A stretch of 64,000 bases of DNA from Solidesulfovibrio carbinolicus. GTDB taxonomy: Bacteria; Desulfobacterota; Desulfovibrionia; Desulfovibrionales; Desulfovibrionaceae. The notes under the pieces are model-generated. The model saw only the letters and a program-made list of their open reading frames with translations, ran no database searches and had not been told where the DNA came from. Positions 59,098 to 64,000 of this stretch are shown here, one piece after another. The stretch spans positions 3,720,001-3,784,000 of the forward strand of contig NZ_CP026538.1 of NCBI RefSeq assembly GCF_004135975.1, in the 5' to 3' direction. Position numbers and translations under genes: made by a program. The first letter of the stretch is position 1. The number at the start of each line of letters is the position of its first letter.

Positions 59098-60381
59098 ATG
59101 ACGACGCCCCCCTATCTGCTGCGCCTGCGCCGGGCCGGCGACGCCGCCGCCGTGCGCCGTGTCCTTGACGACGTGCTGCCCGACTTCGCCCACGTCTTCC
59201 CGGCCGACAAGACCGCGCCTATCCTGGTCAAGCCCAACGGCAACGCCAACATGAACGCGCTGACCGGCAACACCACCGACCTGCGCCTGCTCGTCGCTTT
59301 GCTCGGCCATCTGCGCGACGCCGGCTACACAAACGTCACCGTGGGCGAAGGCACCAACAGCGGTTTTTACCGCAACAAGATCGGGGTCATGGAGCGCCTG
59401 CGCCTCAACGCCGCCGCAGAGCGCTTCGGCTACGCCGCCATCGACCTGAACCAGGCCGAAGGCCTGCCCGTGCCCTTCGAAAACGGCGTGACCGCCCTGG
59501 TCGCCCGGCCGGCCCTGGAAGCCGCCCTGGTCATCAATCTGCCCAAGCTCAAGACCCATTTCGAGGCCGGCATGTCCGTGTGCCTCAAAAACCTCATGGG
59601 CTGCCTGGTCGGCCAGGAAAACAAGAAAAAGACCCACCAGAGCCTGGCCGCCAACATCGTGAACTTAAACCTCGCCCTGCGCCCGGCCCTGCACATCGTG
59701 GACGCCCTGGTCGCCATGGAAGGCCTTGGCCCCACGCGCGGCACGCCGCTTCGCCTGGACGCCCTGGTTTTCGGCGAAAATCCCTATCTCATCGATCTGG
59801 CCTGCGCCCGGCTGGCCGGCTTTCCGGCCGACAAGGTCCGCCCTCTGGCCGAGGCACGCCGCCGGGGACTGGCCAGCCCGGACATGGACGCCTTCCTGGA
59901 CGGCCTGGCCCTGCCGCTTCTGGCCGGCCGCCCCCTGGCCCCGCCCGTAGCCGGACCGCTGGCCACCTTCATCCACCACCCCAAGCGCCAAAAATACTTT
60001 CTCGCCATCCGCAACACGCCCTTTTTCACCTGGCTGGCCGGCACGGACTGGTTCGGCGCGCTGCTGTTTAAAACCGGCCTGCGCCAGGACGTCTTTTGCC
60101 GCGACGAACTGCGCCTGGACGCGCTCACCCTGGACGCGGCCGCCTGCGACGACTGCGGGGCCTGCCGCCGCTTCTGCCCGGCCGGTCTCGATCCCAAGGC
60201 CGTGGCCGCCTCCGGCGACCGTTCCCAGTGCCTGGCCTGCCTCTATTGCCTGCTCGTCTGCCCCCGCCGGGCGCTGACCTTCCACGGCGAACCCGGCTAC
60301 CTGACCGAGCAACTGCGCCAATACGACGCCCTGGTGCGCGAACTGGACGGGAGGCAGGCGCATTGGCAGGGTGAAGTGTGA
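59098..60381 (+). CDS. DUF362 protein with C-terminal 4Fe-4S ferredoxin domain
   Basis: 427 residues. The N-terminal DUF362 domain is recognised by ILVKPNGNANMNALTGNTT, NVTVGEGTNSGFYRNK, INLPKLKTHFEAGMSVCLKN and ALVAMEGLGPTRG. The C-terminal 80 residues carry CDDCGACRRFCP and CLACLYCLLVCP, two 4Fe-4S clusters. DUF362 ferredoxin proteins are common in anaerobes but have no assigned reaction. ATG 59098 is chosen because the conserved domain begins shortly after; the ribosome binding site is weak. Confidence 0.82.
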   Translation: MTTPPYLLRLRRAGDAAAVRRVLDDVLPDFAHVFPADKTAPILVKPNGNANMNALTGNTTDLRLLVALLGHLRDAGYTNVTVGEGTNSGFYRNKIGVMERLRLNAAAERFGYAAIDLNQAEGLPVPFENGVTALVARPALEAALVINLPKLKTHFEAGMSVCLKNLMGCLVGQENKKKTHQSLAANIVNLNLALRPALHIVDALVAMEGLGPTRGTPLRLDALVFGENPYLIDLACARLAGFPADKVRPLAEARRRGLASPDMDAFLDGLALPLLAGRPLAPPVAGPLATFIHHPKRQKYFLAIRNTPFFTWLAGTDWFGALLFKTGLRQDVFCRDELRLDALTLDAAACDDCGACRRFCPAGLDPKAVAASGDRSQCLACLYCLLVCPRRALTFHGEPGYLTEQLRQYDALVRELDGRQAHWQGEV

Positions 60382-60398
60382 GAGAAGAAAAGGCGAAA

Positions 60399-60441
60399 GA
60401 TGCCCGGCGGCCGGGGGGCTAAGCCCCCCGGACCCCCTGAA
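60399..60441 (+). repeat. Dispersed 3'-end palindromic repeat, copy 7
   Basis: Begins 18 bases after the stop of the DUF362 gene, in its orientation. The loop differs (GGGGGGCTAAGCCCCCC) but lead-in AGATGCC, GGCGGCC and trailing GAAAAGGGTAAAGGG are kept. Confidence 0.75.
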
Positions 60442-60567
60442 TGGAGAAAAGGGTAAAGGGTTTCCGTCGCGGATTGGTTTTTTTGTCGGTTAGCCAAGCA
60501 AAGGGGTGGCGTTGCCCCGGCCGAGAACCGCGGCCAAGGGGCATAGCCCCAGACCGCCATACTAAAC

Positions 60568-60600
60568 GAGGCCGCCTTCCCGAATCGGGAAGGCGGCCTC
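60568..60600 (-). terminator. Long hairpin after the 62.6-kb chemoreceptor gene
   Basis: GAGGCCGCCTTCCCGA and its exact complement around one base, 22 bases after the chemoreceptor stop. On the minus strand it is followed only by GTTTAG, so the U tract is poor. Confidence 0.7.
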
Positions 60601-60622
60601 GAAACGTTTCGGCGACGACGCC

Positions 60623-62653
60623 TTAGGCGTTGCGCAGCTTGACGATGATCTGATCCATGTCGCCGGACAGGTCGGCCAGGGCGTGGACGGCCTGGGCCGA
60701 CTCGTGCATCCCGTTGCTGGTGGTTTCCACCACCTCGCTGACCTCGTTCATGGCCCGGTTGATCTCCTCGGCGGCGGCGGACTGCTCTTCGGCGGCGGCG
60801 GCGATGCCGGCCACTTCCCGGGCGCTGGCCTCGGCCAGGGCCAGAATCTCGCGCAACACCCCGCCGGACTTGCCGGCCAGCTCCGTGGCCTCGGTCACAG
60901 CCTGGGCCGCCTTGTCCACGCTGTGGATGTTGCCGGTCACCGACTGCTGGATGCTGACCACGGCCTGGCCCACTTCCTTGGTGGCGGTCATGGTCTTTTC
61001 GGCCAGCTTGCGGACCTCGTCGGCAACGACCGCGAAGCCGCGCCCGGCCTCGCCGGCCCGGGCCGCCTCGATGGCGGCGTTTAAAGCGAGCAAGTTGGTC
61101 TGGTCGGCGATATCGGAGATGACGGACATGACCCGACCGATGGCCTGGGTCTGCTCGCCAAGGGCGCTCATGGCCGCCTTGAGGTCGGCCGACACGGCGT
61201 TGACCCGGTCGATGGAGCGCATGGATTCCGCCACCACTTCCGCGCCGGTGGAGGCCTTGGCCTTGGTGTCGTCGGCGGACTGGGCGGCCCGGGAGGCATT
61301 CTTGGCCACGTCCAGGACCGTGGAGGTCATCTGGGCGATGGCTTCCACGACCTCGCGCAGCCGGTCACGCTGGTGGTCGGCCCCGGTGCGGACCTGTTCC
61401 ACCTGGGATTCCAGCTGATTGGAGGCGGCAATGATGCTTTCGATGACCACGCCGAGATTCTCGGCGGCTTCCTGCATCCCCTCGCGCTTGGCGATCTCGG
61501 CCATGGCCCGGGCCTTTTCGGCTTCCTCCCGGGCGGTCTCGGCGCACTTGGCCTCTTCGCCGGCCTCGCGGCTCATGGCCTCGGCCTCGGCGATCTTGGC
61601 CTTGAGGCTGACGACCATGCGCTCCAGGGTGTTCTTGAGTTCCTCGGTTTCGCCGGAATAGCGTCCCTCGGCCACCGCGTCGAAGTCGCCGCGCGACACC
61701 TTGCGGGCGTAATCCATCACCCGGCGAAGCGGCGCGGTCATGCCCCGGGCCGTGAAGAACCCGACGACCATGACGATGAGCGCCACCGCCGTGGAAGCGG
61801 TCAGGGCCGAATAGAGGATAGTGCGCTCGGTGGCGTCGATGCTGGCCCGGTCGCGGCCGATAAAGAGCATGCCGGCGACCTTGCCGTCAGCCCCGTACAT
61901 GGGCCAGTAGGCGGTGTTGTAGTCCTGGCCGAGGATCTTGTTGACGTTGAGAAAACGTCCGCCCTTTTGGAGCACGGTCTCAAGCACTTTCGGGTTGTCC
62001 ATCCTGGTGCCCACAGCCCGCTTGCCGTCGCGTTCGATGGTGGTGGCCACCCGGGTGTCGCCGTAGAAAATGGTGCATTCCGTGCCGAGCACCTTTTTGA
62101 TGTCGTCGACAAAGGCGTTGCTGGAGGACAGGTTGATGCCGGTGGTCACCGAACCGACGATCTTGCCGTCCTGGTAGACGGGATAGCCGGCGCGCAGGGA
62201 AAACTTGACGGCCGTGCCTTCTTCCAGGCCAACCGATCCCTGGCCGGCCAGGGCCTTTTGGACATTGAGCTGATTCTTGACGGAATCGCCGGACTGGTCG
62301 GAGTGCCCACGGGCCACCACCTTGCCTTCGGCGTCGGCGATGGTGACGAATTCGATGCGCAGCTCCCGCTGGGCGTCCTTGGCGATCTTGACCAGGGCGG
62401 CCTTGTCCTTGGCCACGATGGCGCCGGCCACGTCAGGCCGGGTGGCCAGAAGGTAGGTGACGCCCTTGACCTCGCTGCTGGCCTCCTTGAGCATGGCATC
62501 GACGGCGTCGGCCTTGGTGTCGATCTCGTGCTGGCTCATGCGGTTGAGCCCGTCGGACAGGTAATAATGGACGGTCAGCGAGGTGGCCAAGGTCAGCAGG
62601 ATCACGGTAAAGAGCAACAATGCAATGATCTTTCCGGTGAAGGTCAGCCGCAT
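60623..62653 (-). CDS. Methyl-accepting chemotaxis protein with periplasmic Cache sensor
   Basis: 676 residues. Helix 1 (about 5-28), periplasmic Cache-type sensor (about 35-280; [21 protein letters not shown] is the end of the second lobe), helix 2 (about 285-305), HAMP (about 305-355), coiled coil and signalling hairpin ([29 protein letters not shown]). GGAGG five bases before ATG 62653 favours it over GTG 62659. Its upstream region has a well-formed promoter overlapped by a palindrome, so expression is probably regulated. Confidence 0.92.
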   Translation of the reverse strand: MRLTFTGKIIALLLFTVILLTLATSLTVHYYLSDGLNRMSQHEIDTKADAVDAMLKEASSEVKGVTYLLATRPDVAGAIVAKDKAALVKIAKDAQRELRIEFVTIADAEGKVVARGHSDQSGDSVKNQLNVQKALAGQGSVGLEEGTAVKFSLRAGYPVYQDGKIVGSVTTGINLSSSNAFVDDIKKVLGTECTIFYGDTRVATTIERDGKRAVGTRMDNPKVLETVLQKGGRFLNVNKILGQDYNTAYWPMYGADGKVAGMLFIGRDRASIDATERTILYSALTASTAVALIVMVVGFFTARGMTAPLRRVMDYARKVSRGDFDAVAEGRYSGETEELKNTLERMVVSLKAKIAEAEAMSREAGEEAKCAETAREEAEKARAMAEIAKREGMQEAAENLGVVIESIIAASNQLESQVEQVRTGADHQRDRLREVVEAIAQMTSTVLDVAKNASRAAQSADDTKAKASTGAEVVAESMRSIDRVNAVSADLKAAMSALGEQTQAIGRVMSVISDIADQTNLLALNAAIEAARAGEAGRGFAVVADEVRKLAEKTMTATKEVGQAVVSIQQSVTGNIHSVDKAAQAVTEATELAGKSGGVLREILALAEASAREVAGIAAAAEEQSAAAEEINRAMNEVSEVVETTSNGMHESAQAVHALADLSGDMDQIIVKLRNA

Positions 62654-62698
62654 ACGCACCTCCTGGGCCGCCCTGGGGTCCCCCCCGGGAAACGCCTG

Positions 62699-62716
62699 TC
62701 GTGAAATTTTACACGA
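62699..62716. promoter_or_regulatory. Imperfect palindrome in the chemoreceptor leader
   Basis: TCGTGAAATTTTACACGA, near-symmetrical, about 20 bases after the predicted transcript start of the chemoreceptor gene. It resembles redox-regulator sites of the Rex type but is not a full match. Confidence 0.35.
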
Positions 62717-62740
62717 TCTCTTGCCGTAGAAAAGACAGAA

Positions 62741-62771
62741 TGATTATAGGAAAAATAATCATCCGTGGAAA
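62741..62771 (-). promoter_or_regulatory. Promoter with overlapping palindrome for the chemoreceptor
   Basis: On the minus strand TTTCCA (62766-62771), 17 bases, then a perfect TATAAT (62743-62748). The palindrome TGATTAT-N7-ATAATCA at 62741-62761 covers the -10 element and spacer, a position suited to repression. Confidence 0.55.
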
Positions 62772-62853
62772 GCGATTCCCACCACTGCGCGCGAATTTTC
62801 CGCTCCGGGAAGACGACTTATCCGAATTTTTCACAAGCCAGGACGCTGGACGG

Positions 62854-63168
62854 TCACGGCCGGGCCAATAATCTGGCCAACAGGAATCCCTGTTTACCCG
62901 ACCCAAGGGCCCGCACTTCCACCCAGCCCCCGGGCACGACCGTCACAACCGACACCCGATCGCCGTCATGCAGGTCTTCCAGCACATCGCAGGTCAGGCT
63001 CGGACAATCGAGCAGATTGGCCAGCGGCGCGGCCACCTTGTATACGCTGGCCGGGTCCACCGGCCCGGACGCCGTCTTGCCGCCCAGGCATCCGCCCAGC
63101 ATCATGGCCGCCGCCAACAGCATCCCCAAGCCCCCCCACCGCCGCAGCATGCAAGTTGTCGCCGTCAT
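62854..63168 (-). CDS. SH3-like domain lipoprotein
   Basis: 104 residues. Basic N-terminus, hydrophobic stretch and lipobox LGGC near residue 27, then an SH3b-like domain (YKVAAPLANLLDCPSLTCDVLEDLHDGDRVSVV, GGWVEVRALGSGKQGFLLARLL). SH3b domains in envelope proteins bind peptidoglycan or other wall ligands. A cysteine pair replaces part of the RT loop and may form a disulfide. AAGGAAGAG precedes ATG 63168. Confidence 0.72.
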   Translation of the reverse strand: MTATTCMLRRWGGLGMLLAAAMMLGGCLGGKTASGPVDPASVYKVAAPLANLLDCPSLTCDVLEDLHDGDRVSVVTVVPGGWVEVRALGSGKQGFLLARLLARP

Positions 63169-63556
63169 CAGACTCTTCCTTATTTTTTTGAGAACAAGAA
63201 TCATTCCTATTGCCAAAACAATCTGCTTGGACTATTTCTCTCCGCGTTGGCCGCGGTGGCCGCAACGGACGGGCCGACCAAGGCGGCCTGGCATCCCTTG
63301 CCGGGGCGTACCTGGCCAGGGGCCAGCCGTCGCGGCGACCATTCCGCAGCGTCGCCTTGTCCGGCCCGACAGTCGCGAGCCGCCGCGGAAAAAGTTGTCG
63401 CCCCGGCCGTGGGCGCGTTTGGTCGCAAGGCCGTGGCTGGCCCTATCGGGATGTTGCCGGCCAAGGGGCAGAACCCGGCCAAGCCGGGACAGCCCGGCCG
63501 GGAAACAAGACGCAGGGGAGTGGGTGCGGACAGGGCCATGGGCCGGCCGGCCGGAG
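63169..63556. other. 388-base intergenic region, no gene seen
   Basis: The first 70 bases are AT-rich and probably hold the promoter of the SH3 lipoprotein gene on the minus strand, with a small GAATGATTC palindrome (63198-63206). The remaining GC-rich stretch shows no supported gene or strong hairpin. Confidence 0.45.
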
Positions 63557-63916
63557 CTAGTTGCCGTCGAAGGTGCGCATTTCTTTTTCGAACGCCCGAC
63601 GAGGAGCCTGGGACGGACAGTTGCAGACGGCGTAGGCGGCGTCGTAGCGGCTGTCGGCGGTGATGCCGCCGGGGCCGGTGAACACGAGCTTCTCCGGGTC
63701 CGGCTGGGAGATGGCGTAGACGCCGGGGTTGGTGGCGCAGGACCCGCAGGTGACGTTCCAGGTGGACACGCCGGTCATCTGCACCTTGGCCACGCAGCAG
63801 TCGCCGTAAGGATCGACCTTGCCGGTCTTGACGCCGGAATCGGCCCCGGCCGCCGCGACCAGACCAAGGCTGAGGCAAAGCACGGCAACGAGGCAAAAAG
63901 TGTGGCGATGCGGCAT
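63557..63916 (-). CDS. Small secreted cysteine-containing protein
   Basis: 119 residues with a signal peptide ending AAGADS. The mature part has six cysteines (GDCCVAK, VTCGSCATN, AVCNCPSQ), probably disulfide-bonded in the periplasm. No family is recognised. A strong GGGAGG lies before ATG 63916. The gene may follow a partial gene at the right edge on the same strand, 44 bases upstream. Confidence 0.65.
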   Translation of the reverse strand: MPHRHTFCLVAVLCLSLGLVAAAGADSGVKTGKVDPYGDCCVAKVQMTGVSTWNVTCGSCATNPGVYAISQPDPEKLVFTGPGGITADSRYDAAYAVCNCPSQAPRRAFEKEMRTFDGN

Positions 63917-63960
63917 GGTTCCTCCCTGGCGCGTGGCCCAAACACGGATATTTTTGGAAA

Positions 63961-64000
63961 TTAGCCGGTCGGGACGCCCTTGTCCAGCCGGCAGCCGACA
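63961..64000 (-). CDS. 3' end of an unidentified minus-strand gene (cut by window edge)
   Basis: The last codons read VGCRLDKGVPTG and stop at TAA (63961-63963). The frame is open to the window edge. Too little is present to identify it. Confidence 0.35.
   Translation of the reverse strand, partial: VGCRLDKGVPTG

Noticed and set aside
1-64000. Insertion sequences, prophage or restriction-modification genes
   Set aside because: No transposase, integrase, phage structural or restriction enzyme signature was found in any frame.

Overview
The window is GC-rich (roughly two thirds G+C by eye) and densely coded on both strands. Its gene content fits an anaerobic, motile deltaproteobacterium of the Desulfovibrionaceae, probably near the Solidesulfovibrio / Desulfovibrio magneticus / D. 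fructosivorans group. This is inferred from a cytoplasmic NADH-linked [FeFe] hydrogenase operon, a hydrogenase-related membrane complex, many Fe-S and molybdopterin proteins, and many large sensory proteins. No sulfate-reduction gene lies in the window, so the assignment is by flavour, not proof.

Layout. 1-2.5 kb: start of a minus-strand gene, a STAS protein, a methyltransferase-like protein and a DUF482 acyltransferase-like protein. 2.6-3.4 kb: an AT-rich patch with one small membrane protein. 3.4-9.4 kb: a redox block with a NuoI-like and a DmsB/HycB-like ferredoxin protein, a divergent PsrA/PhsA-like molybdopterin oxidoreductase, a MarR regulator and an FmdE-molybdopterin-binding fusion. 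9.5-17 kb: lytic transglycosylase, DevBCA-type exporter, acetoacetate decarboxylase-like protein, lipoprotein, YkgJ-type protein and shikimate kinase-like protein. 17-22 kb: gmhA, an FmdB zinc ribbon, hemC, a DUF2142/GT-C-like protein and a diguanylate cyclase. 22-28 kb: a chemoreceptor, metG, ricT and tRNA-Lys. 28-32 kb: secreted proteins, mnmM and ychJ. 32-36.5 kb: a radical SAM / ArsM-type methyltransferase fusion and a PAS chemoreceptor. 36.6-43.9 kb: a six-gene membrane complex related to group 4 hydrogenases and complex I, whose large subunit lacks the nickel ligands. 44-48 kb: a SLOG-like protein, murI and a hybrid histidine kinase. 49-53.5 kb: a three-gene HydABC/Hnd-type hydrogenase. 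54-64 kb: two small proteins, a histidine kinase, rlmD, an SGNH hydrolase, a DUF362 ferredoxin protein, a chemoreceptor and small envelope proteins.

How it works together. The bifurcating-type hydrogenase, the Ehr-like ion-translocating complex and the molybdopterin oxidoreductase with its ferredoxin partners are three ways of moving electrons among NAD(H), ferredoxin, H2 and an oxidised substrate. Two histidine kinases, one diguanylate cyclase and three chemoreceptors form the sensory load.

The most distinctive features are: the radical SAM-ArsM fusion that keeps all three arsenic-binding cysteine positions; the Ehr complex; a family of seven oriented GC-rich hairpin repeats placed just 3' of genes; and three copies of a TGCAAA-N2-CGCAAC motif ahead of the hydrogenase operon. 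No CRISPR array, insertion sequence or prophage was seen.
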